Shown one piece after another: positions 16,407 through 28,463 of a DNA stretch of 64,000 nucleotides. Numbering within the stretch: position 1 is the first letter of the stretch; each line of letters begins with the position of its first letter. Position numbers and translations under genes: made by a program. The notes under the pieces were generated by a model, which had not been told where the DNA came from, did not search any database, and worked only from the letters and a program-made list of their open reading frames with translations. Origin of the DNA: Streptomyces flavotricini (GTDB lineage Bacteria; Actinomycetota; Actinomycetes; Streptomycetales; Streptomycetaceae); the NCBI RefSeq assembly GCF_020639365.1, contig NZ_JAINUL010000001.1, positions 5,749,215 through 5,813,214 on the forward strand, in the 5' to 3' direction.

Positions 16407-17312
16407 ATGACCGAGTGGGACATCAAGAAGCTGCGGATCCTGCGGACCCTGGCCGACCGGGGGACCGTGACCGCGACGGCCGAGGCGCTGCACATGACGC
16501 CCTCGGCCGTTTCGCAGCAGCTGACCAATCTCGCCCGGCAGCTGGGGGTACCGCTGCTGGAGGCCCAGGGGCGCCGGGTCCGGCTCACGGACGCGGCGCA
16601 CCTCGTACTGCGGCACGCGGAAGCGGTCTTCGCGCAGCTGGAGCGGGCGGACGCCGAACTGGCCGGGTACCTGGCCGGGGAGGCGGGCGAGGTCCGCATC
16701 GGGGCGTTCTCCACGGCCGTGCCGGTGCTGGTGGTCCCGGCGGTGGCGGCGCTGCGGCACAGCCACCCGGGCGTGGAGGTGCGCGTACGGGAGACCGAGG
16801 CGGCGCAGGTGTACGAGCTGCTGGCGGCCGGGGCCGTGGACCTGGCCCTCTCGCTGGCGGCGCACGCCCCGACGGCCCGTGACCCGCGGTTCACCCGCAT
16901 CACGCTGATGGAGGACCCCCTCGACGTGGCCCTTCCGCCGGGCCACCCCCTCGCCGCGGCCCCGGCCCTGCGGCTGGCGGACCTGTCCGGCGATCCGTGG
17001 ATCTACGGGGGCAGCGGCCCCTGGCAGGAGATCGCCCGCAACGCCTGCGAGGCGGCCGGCTTCGTCCCGGAACAGGCACACTCGGCCTCCGGCTGGACCG
17101 CGATCCTCGCCATGGTCGAGGCCGGGATGGGCGTGGCCCTGGTCCCCCGCATGGTGTCGAGCCGCGCCTCGGGGGTGGCGGTGCGGGTCCTGGCCCACGA
17201 CCGGCCCACCCGCCACGTCCTGGCGGCCACCCGCAGCGGCGGCGAAGCCGCCCCGGCGGTGTCCCGGGTCCTGGCCGCCCTGCGCGAGGTGGCCGCGCGG
17301 CGCACCCCGTGA
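16407..17312 (+). CDS. LysR family transcriptional regulator
   Basis: The 301-residue protein starts with the LysR helix-turn-helix (LRILRTLADRGTVTATAEAL and MTPSAVSQQLTNLARQLGVP) and continues with the periplasmic-binding-like effector domain (GEVRIGAFSTAVPVLVVPAV, PLDVALPPGHPLAA, ILAMVEAGMGVALVPRMV). ATG 16407 is chosen over the upstream in-frame GTG, which lies inside the transporter gene. TAGGTT lies seven bases upstream and no clear ribosome-binding site is seen, so a leaderless message is possible in addition to read-through from the transporter. It probably controls the adjacent DMT exporter. Confidence 0.92.
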   Translation: MTEWDIKKLRILRTLADRGTVTATAEALHMTPSAVSQQLTNLARQLGVPLLEAQGRRVRLTDAAHLVLRHAEAVFAQLERADAELAGYLAGEAGEVRIGAFSTAVPVLVVPAVAALRHSHPGVEVRVRETEAAQVYELLAAGAVDLALSLAAHAPTARDPRFTRITLMEDPLDVALPPGHPLAAAPALRLADLSGDPWIYGGSGPWQEIARNACEAAGFVPEQAHSASGWTAILAMVEAGMGVALVPRMVSSRASGVAVRVLAHDRPTRHVLAATRSGGEAAPAVSRVLAALREVAARRTP

Positions 17313-17341
17313 GCGCGCACCGCGCCCGCTGACCGAAAAAG

Positions 17342-17382
17342 CCGGTGCCCCGGCCCCGCGCGAGCGGGAGCCGGGGCACCGG
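17342..17382. terminator. Convergent terminator LysR gene / pepN
   Basis: A 13-bp stem (CCGGTGCCCCGGC with its complement) topped by CCCGC/GCGGG and a four-base loop lies between the two convergent genes. Confidence 0.8.
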
Positions 17383-17404
17383 ACGGATCAGGCCGCGGGC
17401 CGGG

Positions 17405-19987
17405 TCAGGAAGCCGACGCCGCGTCCGCGGACTGGGCCTTCAGGGCGCGCTCCACGCCCGAGCGGGACTCCGAGATCAGGCGGCGCAGGGCTGCGTTCGG
17501 CTCCGCCGAGGCCAGCCAGGCGTCCGTCGCGGCCAGGGTCTCCGGGGAGACCTGGAGCGAGGGGTACAGGCCCACCGCGATCTGCTGGGCGATCTCGTGG
17601 CTGCGGTTCTCCCAGATCCCCTTGACCACCGCGAAGAACTTCTCGGTGTACGGGGCCAGCAGCTCGCGCTGGTCGGTCTGGACGAAGCCGCCGATCACCG
17701 CGTCCTGCACCGCGTTGGGCAGGTCCGCGGACTCCACCAGCGAGGCCCACGCCTCGGCCTTGGCCTCGGCCGTCGGACGCGCGGCCCGCGCCGTGGCCGC
17801 GTGGCGCTCGCCCGCCGCCGTACGGTCGCGCTCCAGCTCCGCGTCGATGGCCGCGTCGCCCAGGACGCCCGTCGCGACGAGGCGCTCCAGGAACGCCCAC
17901 CGCAGCTCGGTGTCCACGACCAGGCCCTCGATCTCCGCCGCACCGTCCAGCAGCGCGGACAGGTACGTCAGCTGGCCCTCGGTGCGGGCGGTCGCCGCGA
18001 ACGCGCGGGCCCACGCCAGCTGGTGGTCGCTGCCCGGCTCGGCGCCCCGCAGGTGCTCCAGGGAGGCCTCGGTCCAGGTCGCCAGGCCCTGCTCCCGCCA
18101 CGCCGGGTCGGCGTACAGGTCGACGGCCAGCTTCACCTGCCGGTGCAGCGACTGGACGACGCCGATGTCCGACTCCTTGCCGATGCCCGACAGGACCAGG
18201 GCGAGGTAGTCGCGCGTCGCCAGCTCGCCGTCGCGGGTCATGTCCCACGCCGAGGCCCAGCACAGCGCCCGCGGCAGCGACTCGGTGAAGTCGCCCAGGT
18301 GCGCGGTGACGTTCTCCAGCGAGACCTCGTCCAGGCGGACCTTGGCGTACGACAGGTCGTCGTCGTTCAGCAGCACGACGGCGGGACGGGTCCGGCCGAG
18401 GAGCTCCGGCACCTCGGTCAGCTCACCGTCGATGTCCAGCTCGATCCGGTCCGTACGGACGAGCTTGCCGCCGTCCAGGTCGTACAGGCCGATCGCGATC
18501 CGGTGCGGCCGCAGCGTCGGCTCGCCCTTCGCTCCCGCGGGCAGCGCCGGGGCCTCCTGGCTGACCGTGAACGCGGTGATCGTGCCGTCCGCGGCCGTCT
18601 CGATGCGGGGGCGCAGCACGTTGATGCCGGCGGTCTCCAGCCACGCCTTCGACCAGGTGGTCAGGTCGCGGCCCGAGGTCTCCTCCAGGGCGCCCAGCAG
18701 GTCCGACAGGCGGGTGTTCCCGAACGCGTGCGCCTTGAAGTACGCCTGCACGCCCTTGAAGAAGGCGTCCGTGCCCACGTAGGCGACGAGCTGCTTGAGC
18801 ACCGAGGCGCCCTTGGCGTACGTGATGCCGTCGAAGTTGACCAGGACGTCGTCCAGGTCACGGATGTCGGCCATGATCGGGTGCGTGGACGGCAGCTGGT
18901 CCTGCCGGTACGCCCAGGTCTTCATCGAGTTGGCGAAGGTCGTCCACGCCTGCGGCCACTTCGTGCCCTCGGCCGAGGCCTGGCAGGCGACCGAGGTGTA
19001 GGTCGCGAACGACTCGTTCAGCCACAGGTCGTTCCACCACTCCATGGTGACCAGGTCGCCGAACCACATGTGCGCGAGCTCGTGCAGGATCGTCTCGGCG
19101 CGGCCCTCGTACGCCGCGTCCGTCACCTTCGAGCGGAAGACGTACTGGTCACGGATGGTGACCGCGCCCGCGTTCTCCATCGCGCCCGCGTTGAACTCGG
19201 GGACGAAGAGCTGGTCGTACTTGGCGAACGGGTAGTCGTACGCGAACTTCTCCTGGAACCAGTCGAAGCCCTGGCGCGTGACGTCGAAGATCGCGTCGGC
19301 GTCCAGGAACTCGGCCAGCGACGGGCGGCAGTAGATGCCGAGCGGCACCGACTGGCCGTTCGCGCCCTCGTAGGAACTGTGCACCGAGTGGTACGGGCCG
19401 GCGATCAGGGCCGTGATGTACGTGGAGATGCGCGGCGTCGGCTCGAAGCGCCAGACGTTGTCCTTGACGTCCGCGGCCTCCGGCGTCGGGGAGTTCGAGA
19501 TGACCGTCCAGCCCTCGGGAGCCGTCACGGTGAACTGGAACGTCGCCTTCAGGTCGGGCTGCTCGAAGCTGGCGAACACGCGGCGCGCGTCCGGAACCTC
19601 GAACTGGGTGTACAGGTAGGCCTGCTCGTCGACCGGGTCGACGAAGCGGTGCAGGCCCTCGCCCGTGTTGGTGTAGGCGCAGTCCGCGACGACGCGGAGC
19701 TCGTTGGCGCCGGCCGCGAGGTGGTTCAGCGCGATGCGGGAGTCCCGGAAGACCTCGGCCACGTCCAGCGACTTGCCGTTCAGGACGACCTCGTGCACGG
19801 CCGGCGCGACCAGGTCGATGAAGGTCCCGGCGCCGGCTTCGGCCGACTGGAACCGCACGGTGGTCACGGACGGGTACGTGCCGCCCTCCTGCGCACCGCT
19901 GAGATCGAGTTCGATCTCGTACGAGTCGACGGTGAGCAGCTTCGCCCGCTGCTGAGCCTCTTCACGGGTGAGATTCGTGCCAGGCAC
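17405..19987 (-). CDS. pepN: Aminopeptidase N, M1 family (first of two copies)
   Basis: The 860-residue zinc metallopeptidase removes N-terminal residues from peptides in the cytoplasm. It has the GAMEN exopeptidase motif (EFNAGAMENAGAVT) and the zinc site HELAHMWFGDLVTMEWWNDLWLNESFA (HExxH...E), then a long helical ERAP1-like C-terminal domain. The GTG at 19987 follows AAAGGAG by eight bases; the open frame extends upstream without a credible start. A second M1 gene of similar length lies at 28464-31034. Confidence 0.96.
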   Translation of the reverse strand: MPGTNLTREEAQQRAKLLTVDSYEIELDLSGAQEGGTYPSVTTVRFQSAEAGAGTFIDLVAPAVHEVVLNGKSLDVAEVFRDSRIALNHLAAGANELRVVADCAYTNTGEGLHRFVDPVDEQAYLYTQFEVPDARRVFASFEQPDLKATFQFTVTAPEGWTVISNSPTPEAADVKDNVWRFEPTPRISTYITALIAGPYHSVHSSYEGANGQSVPLGIYCRPSLAEFLDADAIFDVTRQGFDWFQEKFAYDYPFAKYDQLFVPEFNAGAMENAGAVTIRDQYVFRSKVTDAAYEGRAETILHELAHMWFGDLVTMEWWNDLWLNESFATYTSVACQASAEGTKWPQAWTTFANSMKTWAYRQDQLPSTHPIMADIRDLDDVLVNFDGITYAKGASVLKQLVAYVGTDAFFKGVQAYFKAHAFGNTRLSDLLGALEETSGRDLTTWSKAWLETAGINVLRPRIETAADGTITAFTVSQEAPALPAGAKGEPTLRPHRIAIGLYDLDGGKLVRTDRIELDIDGELTEVPELLGRTRPAVVLLNDDDLSYAKVRLDEVSLENVTAHLGDFTESLPRALCWASAWDMTRDGELATRDYLALVLSGIGKESDIGVVQSLHRQVKLAVDLYADPAWREQGLATWTEASLEHLRGAEPGSDHQLAWARAFAATARTEGQLTYLSALLDGAAEIEGLVVDTELRWAFLERLVATGVLGDAAIDAELERDRTAAGERHAATARAARPTAEAKAEAWASLVESADLPNAVQDAVIGGFVQTDQRELLAPYTEKFFAVVKGIWENRSHEIAQQIAVGLYPSLQVSPETLAATDAWLASAEPNAALRRLISESRSGVERALKAQSADAASAS

Positions 19988-20128
19988 GCGGTCATCTCCT
20001 TTGATGGTGACGTTGCCCCGCCATCCTTCCATGCGGGGCCGACCGGGCGCCCTTGAGTAATCCACGGGCGAAACGCGACGTCCGATTTCCGCCAGCTTCA
20101 CCGGATCCGGACGCGCACGCTGGACGCC

Positions 20129-20650
20129 ATGACCCCACGTTCCGCGCCCCGACCGGCGCTCCACGCCGCACGTCCCGTCGCCCCCGCGACCCTCGCCGGG
20201 CTGCGCGCCCGTGACGACGCAGGCCGGCCCTGCCGGCCGTACGAGGACCCCGAGGGCGGCGCCCCGCTCCGCTGCTGCCTGCGCCGAAGCCGCCCCGGGG
20301 AGCGGATCGCCCTCGTCACGTACGCGCCGCTGCGCCGCTGGGCGGCCGAGCGGGGCGTCGACCCGGGTGCGTACGACGAGCAGGGCCCGGTGTTCATCCA
20401 CGCCGCCGACTGCGGCGGCCCGGCCGGAGGCTCCGGCCACCCCTTCGCCCACCCCGGGGCACTGCGCACGGCCCGCCGCTACGACGCGCGGGGCCACATC
20501 CTTGGCGGTCGCGCCCTGTCCCTCGGCGAGGACCCGGACACGGTGCTGGAGCAGGCGCTGGCGGAGGCCTTCGCCGACCCGGAGGTCGCCCTCGTGCACG
20601 TCCGCGCGACCGAGTTCGGCTGCTTCCTCTTCGAGGTCCGCAGGCCCTGA
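20129..20650 (+). CDS. DUF1203 domain protein
   Basis: The 173-residue protein matches the DUF1203 pattern: AGRPCRPYEDPEGGAPLRCC LR-type opening, SRPGERIALVTYAPL, GPVFIHAADC and a C-terminal VHVRATEFGCFLFEV. No catalytic role is established for this family. It is divergent from pepN and convergent with asd. The ATG at 20129 has only a weak GGA upstream. Confidence 0.85.
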   Translation: MTPRSAPRPALHAARPVAPATLAGLRARDDAGRPCRPYEDPEGGAPLRCCLRRSRPGERIALVTYAPLRRWAAERGVDPGAYDEQGPVFIHAADCGGPAGGSGHPFAHPGALRTARRYDARGHILGGRALSLGEDPDTVLEQALAEAFADPEVALVHVRATEFGCFLFEVRRP

Positions 20651-20665
20651 CGGCCGGGGGAACGC

Positions 20666-20702
20666 GAAGAGGGGCGGCACCTACCGGGTGCCGCCCCTCT
20701 TC
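20666..20702. terminator. Bidirectional terminator DUF1203 gene / asd
   Basis: A perfect 16-bp stem (GAAGAGGGGCGGCACC with its complement) and five-base loop lie between the convergent genes. Confidence 0.88.
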
Positions 20703-20712
20703 GTGTGCGGGA

Positions 20713-22950
<2,238 letters not shown>

Positions 22951-22965
22951 TCAGCCGGTCATCCG

Positions 22966-25900
22966 TTACGGGATGACCTTCTCGATCTGGACGCTGCCGG
23001 TGCCGGCGGCGGTGCCGCGGGCGTTGAGCAGCTTGACCTCGCCGAAGAACTGACGGCCCTCGGGGGCCGGAGCGGCGGCGAGCACGTTCGCCGTGACGGA
23101 CGCCGAGGCGCCGTTGGCGAGGTTCACCGCGGCGCCCTCGTCGACCTGGACGGAGCCCAGGGCGGACGAGAAGTACACGTCGCGGTAGTTGAAGGTGGTG
23201 GAGCCGGACGGAACGGCGTAACCGTCCACCTGGATGGTGTAGGTGCCGGCGGCCGGGTTGAGCAGGGTCACGGCCTCCTCGGAGTCGCCGTCGGCGGAGG
23301 AGCCGACCTTCACGCCGTCCTTGAGGACGGTGAGGTCGAGGTCGGCACCGGTGTCGGAGACACCGCCGATGGCCACGTCCAGGCGGGAGACGCCCTCACC
23401 GATGGTGACGGTGCTGGTCTGGGTCTCGCCGTTCGCGATGGTCGGCTTGGCGACCTTCGCGGAGCCGAGCGGGCCGCCCTGGAGCTTGCCGCCGGAGATG
23501 GCCGCGGCCTCGTTCTTGATGGTCCACTGGACCGGGGCGGGGGTGCCCTGCTTCACCTCGGGCAGGACCTTGACCGCCGGGTCGAAGGCCGCGCCGAGGA
23601 CGGAGACGTCCAGCTTGAACGGGTTGTCGAGCAGCGGCGACGTACGGCGCGACTCGACCTCGATCTCCCAGACGCCCGGCTGCGGGTTCGCGTACGAACG
23701 CAGGTCGGGGCGGCACTGGTTGGCCGGGTTGTCGTAGTTCGGGTAGCACTGCGTCGTCGCGCTGTCCTCGACGCCCACGCCGTACGGGTGGATCGAGATG
23801 AAGCGCGTCTGGCTGCCCGCCTTGAGACCGCCGAGGGCGACCTCGAGGGACTTCGCGCCCTGCGGAACGGTCACGAAGTACGACTTGTGGCTGTTGCGCT
23901 GGACCGAGGAGGTGTTCGACATCGTGAACGACGGCTTCGCCAGCGGCGTGGAGGCGACGACCGTGGTCAGGATCTGCTTGTCGATGCCCTCGGTGGTCTC
24001 GTCGTCCAGCTGCAGGATGCCGCTGTGGACGCCGGCCGACTTCGGGTTGGCCTCGACCTTGATGGTGACCGGCTTGTTCAGCGGCAGCGTGACGTAGCCG
24101 TAGCCGCCGACGACCTTGAACGTGCCGTCGTTGTTGCGCCAGGTCAGGTCGTGCCGGGTGCCGTACTTGACGCCCGTGGTGCGGGTGACGACGACGTCGT
24201 AGACCTTCTTCTGGCCGACCTTGAGGCCGCCCTCGCGGTCGTAGAGGCCGGTGCCGAAGCCCGGGGTCTTCAGGAACTGGTCGATCGCGGTGTCGACCGG
24301 GGCCTTGACGGTGAACTCGTTCGCCTTGGCGCCGCGCTGGAGGGACTCCCACGCGTCGACGATGTTGATCAGGCCCGCGCCCTGGGCGTGCGCCGGGACG
24401 TCGGCGATCTTCTTCGCGGTGCTGGTGAGCGCCACGCGCAGGCTCGCCGGGGTGACCGTCACGTGCTGCTGCTTGGCGGCCGAGAGCAGCAGGGCGCTGG
24501 CGCCCGTCGCCTGCGGCGAGGACATCGAGGTGCCCTGCAGCATCGAGTAGCCGGCCGGGAGATTGTAGCCGGCCTCCTTCACCGGGGAGCCGGGCAGCCA
24601 GGTCTGCGTGGTGTTGATGGCCGCGCCGGGGGCGGTGATGGTCGGCGTGAAGCCGCCGTCCTCACGCGGACCGCGCGAGGAGAACGGGAACATGTCGTAC
24701 TTCTTGGTCACGCCGGAGCCGTAGTTCGCGGCCCAGGTCTCCTTGGAGACCGCGGCACCCACGGAGATGACCTTGTCCGCGAGACCGGGGTCGCCGATGG
24801 TGTTGACACCGGGGCCCTCGTTGCCCGCCGAGATGACGAGCTGGACACCGTAGGTGTCGATGAGGTTCTTGTAGAGCTCGGCGCGGGCGTTGTTGCCGTC
24901 GTTCAGCGCCGGCAGACCGCCGATGGACATGTTGACGATGTCCACACCGCGGTTGACGACGAGGTCGATCATGCCCTCGGTCAGCGCGACGTTGGTGCAG
25001 CCGCCGGACCAGGAGCAGGCGCGCGAGGAGACGATCTTCGCGCCGGGCGCCTCGCCGTTCATCTTGCCGCCGAAGAGGCTGTTGGCGGCGGTGATGCCGG
25101 CGACGTGCGTGCCGTGCTCGGACTCGATGATGCCGATGTTGACGAAGTCGGCCTTCTTGCCGACCCAGTCCCCGCCGAGCGGGTCCATCGGGACGTCCTT
25201 GCGGATCTGGATCACGAACGGGATCCGCTCGGCGACGTCGGTCGCCGGGTTGTCCGTGCCGAAGTAGCCGATCTGGAAACCGTCCTTGTACGGCTTCATC
25301 GGCTCGTTGTTCGTGAAGTCGCCGTCCTGGTCGGTGTCGACGCGGACGGTGCCGGCGGCGGCGTCGTAGAGCATGCCGAACCGGTCGGTGGTGTCCCCGT
25401 CCCGGTTGACGTCGCCCTTCGCGTCACCGGTGGCGGTGATCGACTCGCTGAACCGGCTCCACTGGTAGGAGCCCTCGGGCGCCTTCCAGCTCTGGCCGCC
25501 GGCGCTGAAGGTGCCGCCCGCGGCCGTGACCGGGGTGATCTGCGCGCGCCAGGTGGCGTCGTTGTCCGTGATCGGGTCGGTCGCGGTGACCCAGTCGACG
25601 ATCTTGCGCTCGCCGGTGGTGGTCTTCTGGAGCGCCGGGTGGCCGAGGTCGACGCCCGAGTCCAGGATGCCGATGGTCACGCCGCGGCCGTCGGCCTGCG
25701 GGTTCTTGGCGACGAAGTCCACCGCGCCCGTCTCGAAGGACGGGTTGTACGGGTTCTTCGCGGGGGTGTTCTTGTCCGGCCCCGGGTAGGTCTCGGAGGC
25801 GGTCTTCCCCACCGACCCCGAGTCCTTGCCCGCGTCGGGACGCGGGTCCGAGAGCTGGATTTCGTGCTTGAGGTCCAGGGCGTGCACCGAGGACAGCTTC

Positions 25901-26292
25901 GCGGCCGCCTTCAGCGCGGCTTCGGCCTTGGCGGTCGGCAGCGTGGCGCGCACGTAGCCGAGCTTGTCGTTCGTCTGACCGACCGAGGCGCCCTGGACCG
26001 CGCCGAGCTGGTCGGCAACCTGCTTGGTCTGGCCGGGGGCGGTGGCCACCATGACGGTGACGGTCGCGTCACCCTTGGCCTTGGCCTGCTGCAGCAGTTC
26101 GGCGTCCGCCGAGCCGATCTTCTCGTCGGCGGACTTGACGGCCGGGCTCGTGCCCGGGGTCCCGGCGGGGCCGGTCGCCGCGAACACGGGCATCGCGCCG
26201 GCGGTCGCCAGCGCGGCGACCAGGCCGGCCGCGGCCGCGACGCGCGCGACGCGTCTGGCCCCGGGTATGGAGCTGGGGGATTCGAGGGTCAT
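22966..26292 (-). CDS. Large secreted S8 (subtilisin-like) serine protease
   Basis: The 1108-residue exported protease has a signal peptide (RRVARVAAAAGLVAALATAG ending at VFAA), an I9-like propeptide, and the S8 domain with Asp211 in ILDSGVDLGHP, His393 in SEHGTHVAGI, the oxyanion Asn in ISAGNEGPG and Ser589 in GTSMSSPQATG. A large insertion lies between Asp and His. The C-terminal half has beta-sandwich repeats and a pre-peptidase C-terminal (PPC) domain (DLDLTVLKDGVKVG...GTYTIQVDGYAV). ATG 26292 is preferred over ATG 26298 because AGGG is correctly spaced only for it. It is likely an extracellular protease of vegetative or developmental growth. Confidence 0.94.
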   Translation of the reverse strand: MTLESPSSIPGARRVARVAAAAGLVAALATAGAMPVFAATGPAGTPGTSPAVKSADEKIGSADAELLQQAKAKGDATVTVMVATAPGQTKQVADQLGAVQGASVGQTNDKLGYVRATLPTAKAEAALKAAAKLSSVHALDLKHEIQLSDPRPDAGKDSGSVGKTASETYPGPDKNTPAKNPYNPSFETGAVDFVAKNPQADGRGVTIGILDSGVDLGHPALQKTTTGERKIVDWVTATDPITDNDATWRAQITPVTAAGGTFSAGGQSWKAPEGSYQWSRFSESITATGDAKGDVNRDGDTTDRFGMLYDAAAGTVRVDTDQDGDFTNNEPMKPYKDGFQIGYFGTDNPATDVAERIPFVIQIRKDVPMDPLGGDWVGKKADFVNIGIIESEHGTHVAGITAANSLFGGKMNGEAPGAKIVSSRACSWSGGCTNVALTEGMIDLVVNRGVDIVNMSIGGLPALNDGNNARAELYKNLIDTYGVQLVISAGNEGPGVNTIGDPGLADKVISVGAAVSKETWAANYGSGVTKKYDMFPFSSRGPREDGGFTPTITAPGAAINTTQTWLPGSPVKEAGYNLPAGYSMLQGTSMSSPQATGASALLLSAAKQQHVTVTPASLRVALTSTAKKIADVPAHAQGAGLINIVDAWESLQRGAKANEFTVKAPVDTAIDQFLKTPGFGTGLYDREGGLKVGQKKVYDVVVTRTTGVKYGTRHDLTWRNNDGTFKVVGGYGYVTLPLNKPVTIKVEANPKSAGVHSGILQLDDETTEGIDKQILTTVVASTPLAKPSFTMSNTSSVQRNSHKSYFVTVPQGAKSLEVALGGLKAGSQTRFISIHPYGVGVEDSATTQCYPNYDNPANQCRPDLRSYANPQPGVWEIEVESRRTSPLLDNPFKLDVSVLGAAFDPAVKVLPEVKQGTPAPVQWTIKNEAAAISGGKLQGGPLGSAKVAKPTIANGETQTSTVTIGEGVSRLDVAIGGVSDTGADLDLTVLKDGVKVGSSADGDSEEAVTLLNPAAGTYTIQVDGYAVPSGSTTFNYRDVYFSSALGSVQVDEGAAVNLANGASASVTANVLAAAPAPEGRQFFGEVKLLNARGTAAGTGSVQIEKVIP

Positions 26293-26566
26293 CAGCATCC
26301 CTGGATAAGTGACAGATACGGTCCGGATTTCGGTGCCGGATGACCGGTCAGCTTTGCGCAACCGACCGCTCTTTGGGGAGGCTTGTCATTGACCGAGACC
26401 TGACATGGCGGACTCTCGCCAGGTGGGATCATGCGCCATCGAGGCCGTACCGGGGCGTACTCGTGCGAATCGCAGGGGTTGAAGTGTTGCTTTATCGACT
26501 TCCCGACCTCATTGCGAGGATGGTCCGAAGCCCGGTCTCAGATCGGGTGTGACAACTTCCGGGCCG
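26293..26566. other. Intergenic region upstream of the subtilase gene
   Basis: The 274 bases carry the subtilase promoter and the 3' flank of the CGNR gene. The base composition is less GC-rich than around it. I could not settle on one promoter; GTATCTG-type sequences about 20 bases before the start are candidates for a -10. Confidence 0.35.
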
Positions 26567-27133
26567 TCAGCGCACGCGCGTGCGCGCGTAGTGCCGCGAG
26601 GCCTTCGCCCGGTTTCCGCACGCGGACATGGAGCACCATCGCCGGGTGCCGTTGCGCGAGGTGTCGTGGAAGTGCAGCCCGCACGACTCGGAGGCGCACG
26701 TGCGGATCCGCTCGGGTGCCGTGCCCAGCAGCTCCAGGTAGTCACGGGCGGCCGTCCAGGCCGGACCCCAGGTCGGGTCCTCGAACTCGGTGCGCTCGCC
26801 CGGTCCTTCAGGGGTCAGGGTCGCCCGGATCCGGCCGTGCTCCAGGACGGCGTCGACCAGGGCGCGCGCGCTCTCGTCGGCCGGGTCCGCGACCGCGCGG
26901 GCGAGTGCCTCGCGGGCGGTCAGCAGGTGGACGAGGGTGGCGGCGTCGGCGCGGAAGCGGTCGGCCAGCCCGGTGCTGCCCAGCCAGACCGCGAGCCCCT
27001 CGACCCGGGTCAGTCCGAAGGCGCCCGCGAAGAGGTCGGCGACCTCGCCGTCCTGCGTCCAGCGCGTGTTCAGCAGGTCCAGCGGGACCGGCTCGCCCGT
27101 CAGAGGGCGGGGATCCGCCGCCGCTGCCGCCAT
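26567..27133 (-). CDS. CGNR zinc-finger protein with ABATE domain, putative regulator
   Basis: The 188-residue protein has an N-terminal ABATE-type ligand-binding domain (VPLDLLNTRWTQDGEVADLF) and a C-terminal zinc finger: CASESCGLHFHD (C-x4-C) and CSMSACGNRAKASRHY carrying the CGNR motif. Such proteins are predicted stress or ligand-responsive transcription regulators. ATG 27133 lies seven bases after GGAGGAG. It lies upstream of the subtilase gene on the same strand, 274 bases away, and could regulate it, but that is only positional. Confidence 0.92.
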   Translation of the reverse strand: MAAAAADPRPLTGEPVPLDLLNTRWTQDGEVADLFAGAFGLTRVEGLAVWLGSTGLADRFRADAATLVHLLTAREALARAVADPADESARALVDAVLEHGRIRATLTPEGPGERTEFEDPTWGPAWTAARDYLELLGTAPERIRTCASESCGLHFHDTSRNGTRRWCSMSACGNRAKASRHYARTRVR

Positions 27134-27336
27134 CTCGCCGCTCCTCCACAGGTGCCCACTAACCCCTCAAGGGTACGTGACCGGTTGAGGCTCGGCGGCG
27201 GTGCCCGGACCGAGTACGGGCCCGGCGGCAGTCGCGGCAACCGCTTCCGGGTCGACCCGGTGGTGGAGGGCCTGCACCCCGGGCGGCTGAGCCGGAGCGC
27301 CCCGGAGCGCTCGCCGGCCAACCCGGCGCTGCCGCC

Positions 27337-28296
27337 TCACCGGGGGAGTACGACCAGGTAGGCGGCGGGCTCGCGGTCGGCGGACGCCGTCAGGGCGGTG
27401 CGGACCACCGCGGCCTGCTGCTCGGGCCAGTCGCGCAGCTTGCGCGGGGTGATGTGCAGGACGGTCACGCCGAGCCGCTCCAGGGTTTCCCGCTTGTGGA
27501 CGGCCTCCGAGAACTGCTCGTCCTCGCCCTGCCGGGGCGCGCGGGTGTCGATCTCGACGGCGACCGCCTGCTCGGGCCAGTACGCGTCGACCCCGCCCAG
27601 GTGCGGGCCGCCGGGCAGGCGCAGGTCCACGTTCCAGACCGGCTCGGGGAGCTCGTGGCCCCGTACGAGCCGGTACAGCCGGTCCTCGGCGATGGCCCGG
27701 CCCTCCGCGAGCAGGGACTCGACGGCGTCCACGACGTGGGGGCGGTTCAGCAGGCGGGCCACCGTCAACTCCCGTACGACGGCGGAGGGTTCGCAGTGGC
27801 CGCCGCGGACCGCCTCGCTGAGCAGGCGGCGTACGGTACCGGCGTCGGAGAGCTGGGCGACCGCGTCGGCCAGCGCCCGCGCCACGGGGGCGACGGGCAG
27901 CCCGGTCACCTGCTGCGGGCGCGGCGCGGTGTGCGCCCGTACGATCCGCACGGCGTCGACGGAGCGGAGCCGGCGGGTGTGGGGCACCAGTACGTCGATC
28001 TGCGGGAGCGCGAGCAGCGCGGGTGCGGAGGAGAACCGGTACAGCGCGAGGGCCGCGAGTCCGGTGATCATGGCCTCGCCGCCGCGGCGGCCCGCGTACA
28101 GCAGGGCGGCGTGCAGGCGCTCCTCGCTGGTCGCGGTGCCGGGGTGCAGGAGGAACACCCCGGGGAGGACCTCCTGCCAGGGCCGCTCGGCGGCTTCGGA
28201 GGCGCTGATGCCGTGCTCGCGGAGCTGGGCGAGGCTCATGACGCGGGGGCGGCTGCCGGTGAGGTGGGCCAGGGGGAGGGGCGCGTTGTGGTTCAT
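27337..28296 (-). CDS. AbiEi-like N-terminal / DUF559-like C-terminal protein, unknown function
   Basis: The 319-residue protein resembles a common actinobacterial family. An N-terminal winged-helix-like segment (SLAQLREHGISASEAAERPW, PGVFLLHPG) is like AbiEi-type antitoxins. The C-terminus (GGVDAYWPEQAVAVEIDTRA then RETLERLGVTVLHITPRKL) looks like the DUF559/very-short-patch-repair nuclease fold with Asp and Glu in place. No AbiEii nucleotidyltransferase toxin lies next to it, so a toxin-antitoxin function is not supported. The start ATG 28296 has a weak ribosome-binding site; a longer in-frame extension upstream cannot be excluded. Confidence 0.75.
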   Translation of the reverse strand: MNHNAPLPLAHLTGSRPRVMSLAQLREHGISASEAAERPWQEVLPGVFLLHPGTATSEERLHAALLYAGRRGGEAMITGLAALALYRFSSAPALLALPQIDVLVPHTRRLRSVDAVRIVRAHTAPRPQQVTGLPVAPVARALADAVAQLSDAGTVRRLLSEAVRGGHCEPSAVVRELTVARLLNRPHVVDAVESLLAEGRAIAEDRLYRLVRGHELPEPVWNVDLRLPGGPHLGGVDAYWPEQAVAVEIDTRAPRQGEDEQFSEAVHKRETLERLGVTVLHITPRKLRDWPEQQAAVVRTALTASADREPAAYLVVLPR

Positions 28297-28418
28297 GCGG
28301 CGGAGATTCCCGCCCGGGCGGGCCCCCCTAACCCCTGTTACACGCCCGTCGGCAAATCGGGACAAGCCCGCACTAAAGTACGGCCGTTCGAAAGCCGATA
28401 CCGCCGTTCCCATCCGTC

Positions 28419-28453
28419 GGTGGGGCCGGCCGCCCAGGACGGCCGGCCCCACC
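28419..28453 (-). terminator. Hairpin terminator of the second pepN
   Basis: A perfect 14-bp stem GGTGGGGCCGGCCG with its complement and a seven-base loop begins 10 bases past the stop codon. Confidence 0.8.
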
Positions 28454-28463
28454 GCGGATCCCG

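Noticed and set aside
27337-28452. Toxin-antitoxin locus at the AbiEi-like gene
   Set aside because: No nucleotidyltransferase toxin lies on either side; family members commonly occur alone.
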